From assembly GCA_004194705.1 (NCBI GenBank), contig SADC01000123.1:62001-126000 (forward strand): DNA of 64,000 nucleotides. Reading direction: 5' to 3'. Both the position numbers and the translations under genes were made by a program. The notes under the pieces were generated by a model. That model saw only the letters and a program-made list of their open reading frames with translations, was not told the DNA's origin and did not search any database. The stretch comes from Ditylenchus dipsaci. Taxonomy: Eukaryota; Nematoda; Chromadorea; Rhabditida; Anguinidae. The first letter of the stretch is position 1; the number at the start of each line of letters is the position of its first letter. Positions 34,551 through 46,325 of this stretch are shown piece after piece.

Positions 34551-36144
34551 AATAAGTAGTCTTTATATTTATTTTTGTTTTTAAATGGAAAAAATTTATT
34601 AAAAATCATCGGCCAAATCGGAATTACAGGCCAGACTGTCAAAACAAAATTAGTAAAGATCTTCAAAAAAAAATATAAAAAGGTCCCAGATAGGGATCGA
34701 ACTTGAAAGGGGGGTCATTATATCGAGAGTTGACTGTACACAGATTTTCTAGGATATTCACTGTTCTATACCAGGATGAATATACATTTTGCGTCGACCC
34801 TGCACTCTCCCATAAAGAGTGGAATTAGGTTAAGGCGGTGCGCACCATCAGCAGCAGCATTAACGATAAGAGTGATGAGGAAATATCCTCCTTTTCCCTC
34901 CCTCTAGAGGTAATCAAACAACAAGCAGGCTGCCTCACTCACTCTGAGCGTCCCCCCCCCCCCCCCTACCCTGCTAGAGTTGCCCCCCCCCCCATTCTGT
35001 GATAGAGCCTCTATCACAGAGCAGGCTGGTGCATTGATTAGGCAGAGGGTTGCGCAGACTCACTCCTTCCTTTCCCTCTTTTAGTTGACTACTAGTAGGA
35101 GGAGGAAAAAGAGAGTGGGCAGAAGCAACCTTAATCCTCCTACACCTACCCACCATATCAGTCAATGGCCACTTTTTGATGGTATGGTTGACTGCAACTC
35201 ACACTTGGATTTTAATATGGGAAAGCCGGATGTGAACTGGATGATAAAGTCTTTATTTTTTAAACAGAACAAATTCAAATTTTGATATGTTTGTGAAAGG
35301 GCAATTTGATTGAGACTCAATCATCCTACTGGTTTAAAAAGCAACCAAATTTATTGAGAAAACTTATATTAAAAAAAATTGACGGGTTCGACTCCGCGTG
35401 AGAGCAGACTGATTCAGTTTTTTCTCTGTGCTTGACCCTTAAATAATAATAATAATAATGCGGGTTGCATTTTTCAATGTCAAAGGGACTTTAACGAGTT
35501 TGAAAAATGGTTTTAAAACAATATTACGAAATAAACAGAATTTTGGATAACAATTAGAAATTCTTCAAACCACCCAACAACGCCAAAGAAAACAATCTGG
35601 AAAAACCATCAAAATTTTTGATCCATAGCTGAAGGTCAAAAAATTGGCCGAAAAATGCTATATTTACTAAAACTTTCAACGAAGCTAAGTTCCCCAGTGA
35701 AACAGCTCTAACAAAACCAATTAAAGGAGGTGATAGGAAAATGAGACTGAAACACATCTTAGTGATGCTGCAAAGCCCTGGATGGATGGGTTGGAGGACG
35801 CTTAACAGCGCAGCAAGCAAGGGCAGCAGCCATCCAGCAGCAACCACTGCACCCACTGAGGAGGAGGCAAGCAGCAGCAGGAGGGAATCGATAAAAGATA
35901 AAGAGGATTGACATTTTGAAGTAGTAGTAGGCAGCAGATATATAGGGGGGGGCGTCCCTCCCTCCTAAATGGGCAGAGGGGGTGTCCAGCACTGCAGGAG
36001 GCATTGATAAACATGGGGACCAGCAGCCGCGCAAAGGTAGTGTGGGGCAGCTGTTGGCTGTTTTGCTTAATCATACACCACAAACAAGTCTACTAGCGCG
36101 GTAAATGAAGAAAAGCTTGAAAAATGTAAACAAATTTGATATCT
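34551..36144. other. Low-complexity upstream DNA
   Basis: C-runs at 34951 and 34983, a perfect 12-bp hairpin at 34996-35020 (TCTGTGATAGAG and inverse), GAGGAGG and GCAGCAGC tracts at 35090-35110 and 35820-35890, an AATAATAAT tract near 35446. TTCGACTCCGCGTGAGAG at 35389 is an isolated B-box-like word. No supported gene. Confidence 0.3.
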
Positions 36145-36311
36145 TACCGTATATTCTCTAGCGATCAATCCAGCCGAAGGTGACAAAATGTAATATTTAT
36201 TTACCGTTTTTTTACCAGGTTCAGAGTTAAGGTCATTTTTGATTAACAATTTCAAAACTTTTTGGGGTTGAACGATAAACGCGCCGAGGGTTCAATAGAG
36301 AAAATACGGTA
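36145..36311. mobile_element. CCGTATT-type MITE
   Basis: Element 36147-36309 begins CCGTATATTCTCTAG and ends AATAGAGAAAATACGG, flanked by TA. It contains AAGGTCATTTTTGATTAAC. 163 bp. Confidence 0.65.
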
Positions 36312-36717
36312 GATGGGTCGAAAAGACCCACTTGGTGGTTCAAGGGTTAATAAATGTATATGTTTCACTGATGTTGCGATTGAATTTTCGTTGCACCTGC
36401 TGCATGGCTACGTTGGAATATAAGCCCTCTGCTCCAAAAGGGCCTTTGTTTTAAAAAGTCACCACCTATTTTGTAGCTCATCTCTCTGGCTACAAAATGC
36501 GTGGTAACTTGCCTAAGAAAAGTGTTAAAAAACTAAGTCGAGACACATTGCCAAGAACATGATTTTAAATTAAGGGATGTCGAACTATTAGAGCATTTAC
36601 GGAATATATTTTGTCACTTTGGAGCGCTTATGCGAAAATATGGCCGATCGGCCACATATTGCCAGCCATGTTTAAAAAAGACGGCGTATACATACCGGGA
36701 ATTAGATTTCAATCTTT

Positions 36718-36963
36718 TTTATTTTTTTTTTCTGTGATAGAACGCCCCTGTCTAATAAGCCACTCCCTCAACTTGGAGGACCTCCATCTCAGCCCAGAAT
36801 AAATATTTTGCCTTTTTTAGCTACCATGAGCTTTAGTGATTCTGCGTTTTCATTTAAGGTTTTAAACTCAAAAATCTCGGAATAGACTTGAAAATTCTCC
36901 GGTTTCGGGGGGGGGGGGGTTTGAAAAAAATAAACCACTCGGCTTATATTCGAGGTTAAACGG
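36718..36963. mobile_element. CCGTATT-type MITE, diverged
   Basis: Carries TAGAACGCCCCTGTCTAATA, GGAGGACCTCCATCTCAG and TTCTGCGTTTTC in the same order as 33676-33927. The right end has drifted to TTAAACGG and a G-run fills the subterminal site. The left end is not exact. Confidence 0.55.
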
Positions 36964-38640
36964 TATTATAGTTTGTATTTTACTATAATTTTGATCCTTC
37001 CGAGTAAGATAATAGGATATTTATAAACAGGGGTAAAATATATTTTCAATGTTTATTAAATTGGAATCGTTTTTAGACCATTCTTTAGTTAGATCATGCC
37101 AATTACTAATTTTTAGTACAAATTAAGTAAAAAAATTTGGTGCGTCAAGAATAAAAGTTTCGAATTGGTGGACACAGCATGCTCCTTTAATTAGTTCCTA
37201 AAATAGTTATATTATTGTATTATTATTGTTGTACTTTTTTATAAAAAATGCTAAAAACAACTTTTCACTCGTCTTTCATTCTATAAAAAGGGTGGTAAAT
37301 TTTAAAAAAATTGTTGAGAATCTGGCCGAGAATGTTTATGTAGTCGAACGAGAAAGTCAGAGTTTTCGAGACGAGAAACCGAGAATTATCCTCGAGACCC
37401 GTCCCGGTCAAAAAGTCAAAAAGAAAGAGGACGCGCACCGTGTCAGTGTCTTTCATTTCTAGTGCTTATCAACCATTATAAAATCAAAACACTTTTTAAG
37501 TCTTGCATCCTAAAAAAATATTTGCCTAGACTGCACCGAAAACCAATCAACACCTTCGTAACCCTCACCACCCAAATCCTGCAAATTCAACCTCCAAAGT
37601 AGTAGCAGCATGTAGGAAACAAATAAATAAGAAGTGGTAGTGGTAGTAGAAAAAGAATTAAGACACAAATCAAATCACTCCACCTACACCACCACCACAA
37701 CTATCAAAAGAAAAATAGTGAGTGTAGAGAGAGGGAGTGTGTATATCTTCTACATTTGCCTCCTCGCACCACCCCCCCCCCTCACAACTTCTATTGGTGG
37801 TGCGAACCAGAGGAAATCAGTTCAACCAGCCGCCATCGTTGATTACTTGTTTCACCCCTCTCTCCTTTTCTTATACTTCAGTCTGAGGGAAAGGGATGAG
37901 GAAAATTCTGATTGACCAAATTTTCTCCTATTATCTTGGAAAAGTATAAAGATAAAGAAATTCAGAAGAAATGCAAAAAATTGGAAATGCATTCTGACGC
38001 AATTCTATATTTGGGATATCTAGCTTCGAAAATTTTAAAGCGTGATTGGATTTTGGTTTTTTTTTTTATCATTTTCGGCAAGCAAATGATTTATGAACGC
38101 TGAACTGCATCGAAAAAAATCCTCATACCGTATCTCCAAGCGCGTTGATGGCATTAATTAGGCGCTTAATAGAGCTGTCGGTCTTCCAAAATTGTGGGGT
38201 GCTTAAAAAGGGGTCGATCAAGATGCGAGAAATAAAATGTCACAAATGACTGTTCTCTTGTGATCTGACATGATATGGGTCAAAATTTGTCACAAATTTG
38301 GCCACTTTTGACTATTATTTTCAGATTTAAGACCATTTTCGATTGACAATTTCAAGATTTTTTACGAGTTGAAAAGTAAAGTTGAAGTTTTCTGGTCCCC
38401 CTGTGCACGGCCTTTCAAAATGGGCAGTAGGTGGCTTTTTCGCAAATTTCATGACGCAGTAAACACGGGGAAAAAGGCTACTTTCCCTTGTAGTCACGAG
38501 TTCAACCCTACCTCTGTTCGCTTTCGATTTTTTAATTTTTATGCAAATTTTTATATTCATAGATTTATTATTATACTAGGGGCAACAGGCGCCTATCGGC
38601 GCCACTATCATATTTTAAAAATTACATAAATAATAATCGA
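36964..38640. other. AT-rich DNA, no supported gene
   Basis: A CACC/CCACAAC-rich stretch lies at 37675-37800. ACCGTATCTCCAAGCGCG near 38128 is a further degenerate CCGTATT end. I see no credible gene. Confidence 0.3.
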
Positions 38641-38649
38641 TCACATACC

Positions 38650-39010
38650 CTTACCTGGCTACCCTTTTTCTGGTTAACCGTCCTCTTGGCTACTCTCCTC
38701 CTGGATAACTCCCTCCTGGCTTTCCTCCTACTGGGTAGCACCCTCCTGGGTAACTTTTCCCTATATACCCTTCTCTTAGCCACTCTCTCATGAGTACACT
38801 CTTCTGGCTACCCTCTTCTTGATCACCCTCCTCCTGGCTGCCGTCATTCTTGGTACTCCACTCCTGGTTACCGTCCTCTTGCCCACCTCCCACTGGCTAC
38901 CTTCCTTTTGGGTATCCCCTCCTGCTACCCTCCTGCTGGCTAACCTTGTCCTGTGTACCTCTTTCCTGCTTCCCACCTACTGAATAGCACCCTCCTTGCT
39001 ACCCTTTTCC
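38650..39010. repeat. Minisatellite, CTGGCTACCCTCCT units
   Basis: About 22-24 imperfect copies of a roughly 15-bp unit (CTGG-TA-CC-TCCTC). Gly/Glu-rich open frames on the minus strand simply reflect the unit. Confidence 0.75.
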
Positions 39011-39029
39011 TAGATACCCCTTCCCGGGC

Positions 39030-39585
39030 TCGAGCATTAAAATCCACCGAAATCCTGGCCAAATCCACCACTTCTAATTTGGAGGGACTTAAATACTTTT
39101 ATTGAAGCCCACTCAATTCTATGACATTGTGCTGAAAAGAGTGCCGAGATCATAAACTTTAGCCTTCCGGAAAAATATTTGGCATAAGTTTACAAAAATT
39201 AGCAGAAAATTAGGCTTGAACACGAAAATCCACCAAAATCCAGGCTAAATCCACCATCTTTTATTTGGAGGGACTTAAAACTTTTTTTCGAGCCTACTCT
39301 ATTTTCTGGTTTTGTGCTCAAAAGACAACTACATGTTTAATTTCAGGGTTCCGGAAAGATATCCGGCATAAATTTAAAACAATTGGCTGAAAATCAAACT
39401 TGAACACGAAATCCACCTAAAATCCAGGCTAAACCCACTATCTCCGATTTGGACTTAAAAAAAACTTTTTTTCGGAGCCTACTCAATTTTCGGGTTTTGT
39501 GCTTAAAAGATAGCTAAGATGTTGAATTTCAGGGTTTCAGAAAGATATCCGGTATAAGTTTGCAAAAATTGAACACAAAGTGGCG
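39030..39585. repeat. Three tandem copies of a 184-bp unit
   Basis: AAATCCACC near 39041, 39226 and 39410 starts successive copies. Each contains GGAGGGACTTAAA or a variant, TTTTGTGCT-AAAAGA, TTCCGGAAA-ATATCCGGCATAA and TGAACACGAA. Spacing of about 184-185 bp is constant while the copies differ by several per cent, the pattern of a satellite. Confidence 0.75.
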
Positions 39586-39589
39586 ACCC

Positions 39590-41300
39590 ACCCGCACACC
39601 CACACATGCCAAATACTATATAGAGGAATTATTCCTATGCTTATTTTATATTCGACGTAAAATAAAAAGAAGACATTGGTCATAAATATCAGATTTTCAA
39701 ATTTCCATAAGAAATTTGGGAATAGCTCAGTCGGAAATACAGACTTTACGTCAAACATAAGGCAAATAATTTTCTTGCACAATAATACAAAAAGTTGCAT
39801 TTTTGAGATGCTTAATGTGTCAAATAAAAGCCAAGAATCTCGATTTTCATAAAAATTATATGAATTTTCTAAAAGATAAAAAAACTAGAAACTATCTGAA
39901 GTGGGCAACTTATTTTTGGTCAAATTCTAAGAGTTTTTCAATTCTAAGATCTTTTAAGTTTCTGTAAAATTACCTACTATCCATTTTTGACTTTTCGGAA
40001 GGCCGTGCTATGGTCTAAATTTGCGCAAAAAATTGATGTCCAAGTTTGTTTTGTTTTTTTTTCTCTTTCATTTTTGACTTTTTGCAGAGTGATAACACCA
40101 TCATGTTTTTTAAGATTCCAGTTTTAACAAAGTGTTGTTTAATGCAACGTCTTTTCAAACAAAGAGTTAAAAGTAAAAAATAAATATGTTTCTTGACTTG
40201 GTTCCTACTTTTATTTTTCCTACGCCAATTTTTGTAGCTAAACAACTCTATATTTGGTTTTCAGACCAAGTAACTTACCAAAAACTGACGCGAGTTCAAA
40301 AATCATTACTTTTCCATTTACCCTGTTAATTTTTAGGGAAAAATTTTGATTGAGGAAATTCCCCCCTTCCAATCCTTACAGCCTGCAATCACAGAGAGAA
40401 AAGCAGAAAAGTGACAGATACGCTCATTCATACATATACACCAACACAATAGATTATTTTCCTCTTTTGCTGCGCCAGCGGCTGGCCTGTACGCACACAA
40501 TCTACGAGGTCACATCCCACCACCCACAAAGATTTCAATAGACTGCTTTTGAGGAGGGTAGGGATAAGAGATGTGTGATAGATGATGATGAATAAGGAAG
40601 TCGCCCACCAACCTCATTCATATATGATTGGAGAGCAAGGAAGAAATTTCCTTATTCTCAAAGTTTTGCAATCAAAAGACTGTGTCTATCTATCATTGGA
40701 GTATAAGAGTGCAGCTCCTTCAACAGTCAATTATACAAAAGTCGGAGAGCAATTATCAGATGGATAGTAGTAGGAGTCAATCTTTCAATCACAACAACCA
40801 ATTGAGCTCCTGAGAATTGCAGAAATGGTTTCAAAACAGGGGAGATTGATAGTGCCCGTGTGTTTTCAGTTAAAAATGCAAAGATTGTGAAGCCTTTAAA
40901 CTGTTTCGAGTGAATACAGAATTCTGAAGTTGAATTTTTGCGAGAGATTTTAGCGAATCATAGTATTCGCCGCGACTGAAATCGACCCTTGTTGGATCCG
41001 TCCGATTTTACCTGTGGTTTAGCCCTTTTGTCAGTGCAAATCAAAACGATGTAAATATTCAAACATTCAATAGTTTTGTGAATAACACACAAGGACTAAT
41101 TTTTGACACAAGAGGTCATTACAGAGAGCCATTTGAATCTGCGCATTCTTTGGCTGATTCATGTGTCGAGATTGACTCATGGTCTAATTTTAAAGGGTTC
41201 GAAATACAAGGGATGAAATTTTTTAACTAATTAGAATACGTCATGATATTCAATTTTCCCTAATAGAACGGTACTCCTTCAATTCAAATCGTATTTTAAA
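39590..41300. other. AT-rich DNA without recognised gene
   Basis: Short motif-free frames only. GGGAATAGCTCAGTCGG at 39718 resembles a tRNA 5' half but no T-arm follows. The rest is unremarkable. Confidence 0.3.
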
Positions 41301-41302
41301 GA

Positions 41303-41535
41303 GGCATGCCCGTGCGTTTCAATAGTTTAAGGCGGGGGCCAGCAAATTTTTTTTGAATCTTCACGTTTTTTATTCGTTTACGTCAAATCTAATATTGATG
41401 ACCCTATACTACTTTTAAAAACTAAGCAGAAAACTTAAAAAATCTAGATGAGATCGCATGTAAACTTGACTGAGAAGAAAAAAAGTGCTGTTCCCCGTGG
41501 TCCGTGTCGGGCACGAGCATGCCCCTGTAATATAC
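41303..41535. repeat. GAGGCATGCCCGTG inverted-end repeat
   Basis: GAGGCATGCCCGTGCG on the left pairs with CGGGCACGAGCATGCCCC on the right. The interior (CTAATATTGATGACCCTATACTACTTTTAAA) is repeated with changes at 42215-42260, so two related copies exist; the second (42146-42380) carries a CCGTATT end. Confidence 0.5.
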
Positions 41536-42698
41536 TTTTTAAGGAAGAACCTCAATGATTATATCACTCACGCATCTAACTGGCTACATTACGGGTCGTA
41601 ACTTGCTCAAGAGTCGCCTAAATAGTATGTCCAATACATGATACCATAAACACGATTTTGAATTAAAGTGATGAAGCGCTACAGCTCTAACATAAAAAAT
41701 TATTAGAAAAGCTGGCGCCGGTCTTATTGGTCCAGGGTAAAACATCGGCGGCCCATCCAGAGTCAAAATAAAAATATTGTTTGTATAACGAAAAAGTCAA
41801 GACAATTATTTACATTGAAGTCAAACATCAAGGCTTTGATTACCACTTGTTGTTGGTTGCTGACCTTGAAATGACTCGCTCCTGCTTTTGCCTCTCAGAG
41901 CATGTTCGTCCTCGGTATGCTGTGTGTGCTCGGCAAATCTGTAAATTACAAATCATCCCCACTCTCATTTCAATTTGTGAGTGTCCCCCTCTTCATCTCC
42001 TTCCTGTTATTGTTGTTGTTCGAAACACTGTGATAATAGTGATAGAGCAGCACAAGTAACAACGACGACCTTGCAATCCCTAATACATGATTACAATGAC
42101 TCTTTCAAATATTTGTCAAAAAAATTGGAATAAAAAATATAACGTACCGTATTTATTCTAATAGAACACCATGGTGCTCTTTTTCAAAAATCGTTATTGT
42201 TTTCAATCGTTTCACATCAAATCTGATATTTATGATCTTATCCTACTTTTAAAGTAATTTTAAAAGTATGCAGAAAACTTTCGCCGGATGAGGTAGAATG
42301 TTTATAGTAATTAGTCAAGAGAGAAACAAATTGCTGATCCCGCCTTAATTGCAGTGTAACGCGCTGGTATGCCCTTTAACACTTAAAAGCTGGTTTGTGC
42401 TAACGGGAGCGTTTTGTTCAGAATTTCGTGTTGAACAAGATAGACGAAAGAAAGTTTCAAGAAAAGTTCTTTTTTCGAATTTTCAAAAAATTTATTGATG
42501 GACACTCTCAGTTTTGGGTATTTAATTAATTGAGTGTAATTTTTTTATCTGAAAACAACTTTATGTGGCTAAAATGCTTACCTGGTACAGATTCGACAGG
42601 CTTTCATAAACACAAACTTAGTCGGGTAAGTTGCCGTATTAAATTCAAAATATTAGCATTTTTAGATAATCTAATGAAATACAGAGTTTAGTTCCTTC
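41536..42698. other. AT-rich DNA with one related repeat copy
   Basis: Contains the second copy of the above repeat at 42146-42380. The open frame at 41781-42059 has no recognised motif. No gene supported. Confidence 0.3.
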
Positions 42699-43688
42699 GT
42701 ATAAATAGCGTAGGACGCGGTCGGGTAATCTGGCTCAACCCGGTTCCGGTACCCGGGTTTTCACGACCCGGCTCTCGGTTCGGGTAGCATTTTACCCGGT
42801 CGGGTACCCGACCGGGTATGCGGGTAATGGCAACTTAATAACCCATAGAAAACAAAAGCACATATCACATGTATTTATCGTACAATAAACAACCAAGTAG
42901 CAAAAACAAATCGAACAAAATCAAACATCATTTTTTCCTCCTCGGGTTCTTGTTCCATCTCCTTAAGTTCGACTGCATCTGGTTAAGTGTATGGCGTGAG
43001 TTGTAGCTTCTTCAGATTGGATTTGATGAAAATCATCATCCCCGCCGTTTTTCTTTGCGTAGTCTAAAATGATTTCCTTTTAATTTATTGAACAGACTTT
43101 CAGAAAAGTCTCCGTGTACCGTTTTTTCTGAAGATGCTTGATCATATTGGAGGTGGATGAATCCTTTGGAACCTCTAGAAGATCTTTGCATTCGAGACAT
43201 CTGCGCTTCCGCTCGCCTTTGACTGTAATGACGTCGAGAACTTCCAGATACTTGCTGTTTGACGCGGCATTGCTTCTAAAAACATTTAAATTGGAGAATG
43301 CAAAACCGTATAGCAAACAAAATTTAACAATCAATTACAAAAACTGGCAACCTGCTAGCAAGAATCCACACTTAGAAATGACTTAGAAAAACTTTGTGCC
43401 ATTTCACAATACGATCCTGTCGAGACAATCTTTGACTTACAAACTTCGAGCAAATTTTCAAAGTTTAAACTTTAAACTTAAATTAAACTTTCAAATTGAA
43501 GGTTTTATTATTTCTAAGCAATTCTATCAATGCTTATTTGGAACGGAACCGGTCGGTTCCTGGACCCGGTACTCGGTTCTTCCGGTTCCTGGACACCCGG
43601 TTCTCGGTTCGGGTGATTTTACCAAAATGCCTCCGGTTCGGCTCGGTTCCCGATTCGGGTACCCGACCGCGTCCCACCCTAGTATAAA
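42699..43688. mobile_element. hAT element with GGGTACCCGACC arms
   Basis: Element about 42706-43681. The left end TAGCGTAGGACGCGGTCGGG and the right end CCCGACCGCGTCCCACCCTA are inverted, with GTATAAA repeated outside both. The arms consist of GGTACCCG / CGGGTACC, GGTTCGGG and CGGTTCC variants. The interior retains a BED-finger exon on the minus strand. The TAGGG-like terminus, duplication length and BED finger all fit hAT. Confidence 0.75.
43080..43286 (-). pseudogene. BED zinc-finger fragment of a hAT transposase
   Basis: The frame reads NSKYLEVLDVITVKGERKRR and continues with CLEC, then STSNMIKHLQKK. This is the BED-finger pattern (C-x2-C, S-T-S-N-x-x-x-H-L) found at the N terminus of hAT transposases, but the expected second histidine is not visible. 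Splice acceptors on the upstream side and the missing catalytic region make it a relic. It lies between the GGGTACCCGACC arms. Confidence 0.7.
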
Positions 43689-44117
43689 CACTGAAATCAT
43701 TTGTATCACCGTTTATATTTCAGTACTTTTACTAGAACAAAGCTTTTTTCTGGAGCAAAAGACTTTTTTTTGGGTCAAATTTAGCTAAAGCAAAAAAACT
43801 TTTATTTGGCAAAGTCAAAGCTAATTCGTCGGTATTATAGTCATGTAGCAGTCTCATAATCGACGGACTAGCTCTCACAATAATCAAGCAAACAGTTAAC
43901 TTCGAAGTAAGCTGTAGTTGGCAGCCTCCGAATTCTCATGGTACGTAGCTAGATGTAGCTGGATCAAGACGATCAGATAGCACGAGTGGAATCAAGCACC
44001 CTCCGATAACTTCAAAATGACTCGTAGCAAAGCTTTAGTCTACGCGTTATTTGGTCTTTCAATATCAAGTAATCGCCTTTTTCGGCTATTTTATATCTAC
44101 CTGATTGTTTTACAGGG

Positions 44118-44190
44118 CCTTGTGACGTAGTTGCATTAGGATGCGCAGGCCGCACCTTCGATGAACGTCTGATCCTAATCTTAGCAGGTA
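44118..44190 (+). pseudogene. Exon-like segment A', duplicate of 45235-45313
   Basis: Bounded by TTGTTTTACAG and GTAATTTTCT, it shares GACGTAGTTGCATTAGGATG / ...GCGCAGG and an identical tail CTGATCCTAATCTTAGCAG with the exon at 45235-45313, including the downstream intron start. The two copies flank the mariner insertion, so a local duplication of an exon preceded or accompanied it. Confidence 0.45.
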
Positions 44191-44226
44191 ATTTTCTCAT
44201 TTGAGAACGTTTATTTCTACATGTTC

Positions 44227-45205
44227 TAATGGGTGGTCAAAAAGTTCGGAATGGATTTTCAAATCCTCTTTTCTTATCACTTTTGTGGTCATATCTAGAA
44301 TGTTTTGATATGATTGTGTAGCCCTCATTCTCCTCTTTCGAATGGTATATCATTCGTTATCAAAAAGTTATCGAAAATGGCTGATCTCCGTGCCGGAATT
44401 GTGCGACTCCATGAGCAAGGTTACAAGGTGATGGAAATTTCGCGGATGCTCAACACCCCCCAGTCAAATGTATCAAAGCAATCAAGCGTTTTGAAGAAAC
44501 TGGAACAATGAAGACAATCCATTGCCTCCGGAGCTCAAATTCGTTGAAGGCACCCAGAAGCCGCAGCAAGTGATGGTGTGGGCAGGCGTTACTTACGATG
44601 CCAGTCTCCAATCATCACTTTGTGCCGAATGGAGTGAAGATTTATGCCCAGAATATCGTCAGATGCTCGAAAGCAAGTTCTCCGTGGACTGAAGAAAATA
44701 TGGACGGCGAATGGACTTTCCAGCAGATGGAGCACCTTCGCATCGAGCAGTGGAAAGTCAGAGCTGGATTGAAGAGCACTCCCCAACTTCATCAAGGTTG
44801 ACTCTCACTGGAGCGACAATGCTGCCATCAAGGGTGACTGGCCACCAAATTCACCCGATCTGACTGTGATGGACTACTTTGTCTGGCCGTATCTGCAATC
44901 CAAGGCCTGCTCCAAGCCCCACAAAACAATTGCTGCTCTGAAGGCTTCTCTGCTGAAAGAATGGGACGCGATTCCACAAGAGATGATCCAGAATGCCATT
45001 GACAATTTTCCAAACGTCTTCGTTTATGTATTGCTGCAAATGGTGGTCATTTTGTTGAGTGAAATAAAATTGCTAAAACTGTGATATGTCGTTTGAAGAG
45101 GAGAATCAGGGCTTTCTAACGGTATTAAGTTTGTTAATATATGACCACAAATGTGATAAGAAAGAGGATTTGAAAATCCATTCCGAGCTTTTTGACCACC
45201 CGTTA
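44227..45205 (+). mobile_element. Mariner transposon, internally deleted
   Basis: Element 44229-45203, flanked by TA, with ends ATGGGTGGTCAAAAAGTTCG and CGAGCTTTTTGACCACCCGT. The transposase begins at 44377 (MADLRAGIVRLHEQGYKVME, a helix-turn-helix start), loses its middle after about 44510, and resumes in pieces: KPQQVMVWAGVT, FVPNGVKIYAQN and WPPNSPDLTVMDYFVW (about 44839-44886), the last holding the conserved third acidic position of mariners. At 975 bp it is shorter than a full 1.3-kb mariner and the frame is broken. Confidence 0.8.
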
Positions 45206-45234
45206 TTTATGTTCCATGCCTGACCATTCTACAG

Positions 45235-45744
45235 GACTGTTCGTTGTAGCTGGATCAGGACACGCAGGTGGCATCACAGTTCTTCAGTCTACGCCTGATC
45301 CTAATCTTAGCAGGTAATTGTCTTTTTGGGCTATTTTTTCTGTATATTTTATACAAACTTGCTGTAGCAATTGACGATTGAAGAAGTTTCCAATGGTGGC
45401 TCAGTAGCGTAGCAAGGACAATTTTGCATTAGCCTTCCAGCTGAAGATGATGCAAATAATGTGCCAATCGGTAGTTAGCGTTTTTGAATCTGGTTGCAAT
45501 CTATATTCTGTTTTTAACAGACATATTGGCTGTCGGTTGATCGAAAAATACTCAGATGGCAGCTTCGGTCTATTTGTCATTCACAACGTAGCAGGTACTC
45601 ATCTCTTTCGGGATTGTTTCTCTTCACTTCCATTCTTTTCCAGGTCTGTTTGCTGCGCCATTCGATGCCTACTTAGTGAGTGACTGTAGCTTCTACGCCT
45701 ACCTCGTTGAGAAACTGCATCTTACGATCAGCCGAGTAGTGTAG
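45235..45744 (+). pseudogene. Three-exon gene fragment, unidentified
   Basis: Exons 45235-45313, 45521-45594 and 45644-45744 have GT..AG introns (for example TTTTTAACAG and TCTTTTCCAG acceptors) and compatible phases. The joined frame includes GLFVVAGSGHAGGITVLQST, DGSFGLFVIHNVAG and LFAAPFDAYLVSDCSF, ending at TAG 45742-45744. The SG-G-GG-VLQ string faintly recalls beta-propeller proteins of the CPSF160/DDB1 type, but I would not name it. The upstream part is absent: the mariner ends 30 bp before exon 1. It could be a decayed gene or the 3' end of a gene cut by insertion. Confidence 0.4.
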
Positions 45745-45997
45745 GGAGGACCATGGTGCGCTGGCCTTCCAGCTCAATAAGGAGATCCCGGCAAATGCTT
45801 AGGCTCGCGTAGCTAGTGCGCATATGATCTAAGAATCAGTAGGCATTTCTTTTCTATGTAGTGTGACCACTACTAGAATGTCCTCCTGGTCAGGAGGGCA
45901 ACTTAATTTTTTTATCGAATAATCTAAGTTTTGGGTATAAGTAAGACAAATAACCAATTCTGCGTAATGACCAATTGGCCTAGTAAAAAAGGGGTGG

Positions 45998-46325
45998 TCA
46001 GTGAAAACATGTTGTAGGTTCGATTCCCACTGGGTGCAGCCTTTTTTTTTTATTAAAATTGAAATAATGCTGCAATTCCTGAGTCAGGATGAGCACGTGT
46101 CTATCCTTAGTCAGGATGAGAACGTGTCTATCCTTAGTCAGGATGAGCAAGTGTCTATCCTGAGTCAGGATGAGCACGTGTCTATCCTTAGTCAGGATGA
46201 GAACGTGTCTATCCTTAGTCAGGATGAGCAAGTGTCTATCCTGAGTCAGGATGAGCACGTGTCTATCCTGAGTCAGGATGAGCACGTGTCTGTACTTTGG
46301 ACGGTACAAAGACTGCTTTTTTGAA
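45998..46325 (+). repeat. Minisatellite with 30-bp unit, 90-bp higher order
   Basis: From 46080 to 46295, eight copies of AGTCAGGATGAGCACGTGTC plus TATCCT are in tandem. Three variants (GAGCACG, GAGAACG, GAGCAAG) rotate in the order H-N-Q-H-N-Q-H-H in translation (DEHVS/DENVS/DEQVS), i.e. a 90-bp higher-order repeat. Both strands are open because the unit is a multiple of three without stops. Directly upstream is a tRNA-like B box (AGGTTCGATTCCCACTGGG) and a T9 run. Confidence 0.8.
46003..46050 (+). mobile_element. tRNA-like SINE head
   Basis: TGTAGGTTCGATTCCCACTG is a full B box followed by GGTGCAGCC and T9. Copies with the same B box and (C)TGGNNGCA tail lie at 49190-49220 and 49285-49315. 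Confidence 0.45.

Noticed and set aside
33000..36010. Functional cluster of GATA sites upstream of the GATA gene
   Set aside because: About a dozen WGATAR-like words in 3 kb is close to what AT-rich DNA gives by chance; noted only as possible.
39718..39790. tRNA gene (GGGAATAGCTCAGTCGG)
   Set aside because: No T-arm with GGTTCGA, no plausible anticodon arm and no acceptor pairing follow.
46080..46295. CRISPR-like array
   Set aside because: Units are contiguous without unique spacers, and the context is a eukaryotic genome.
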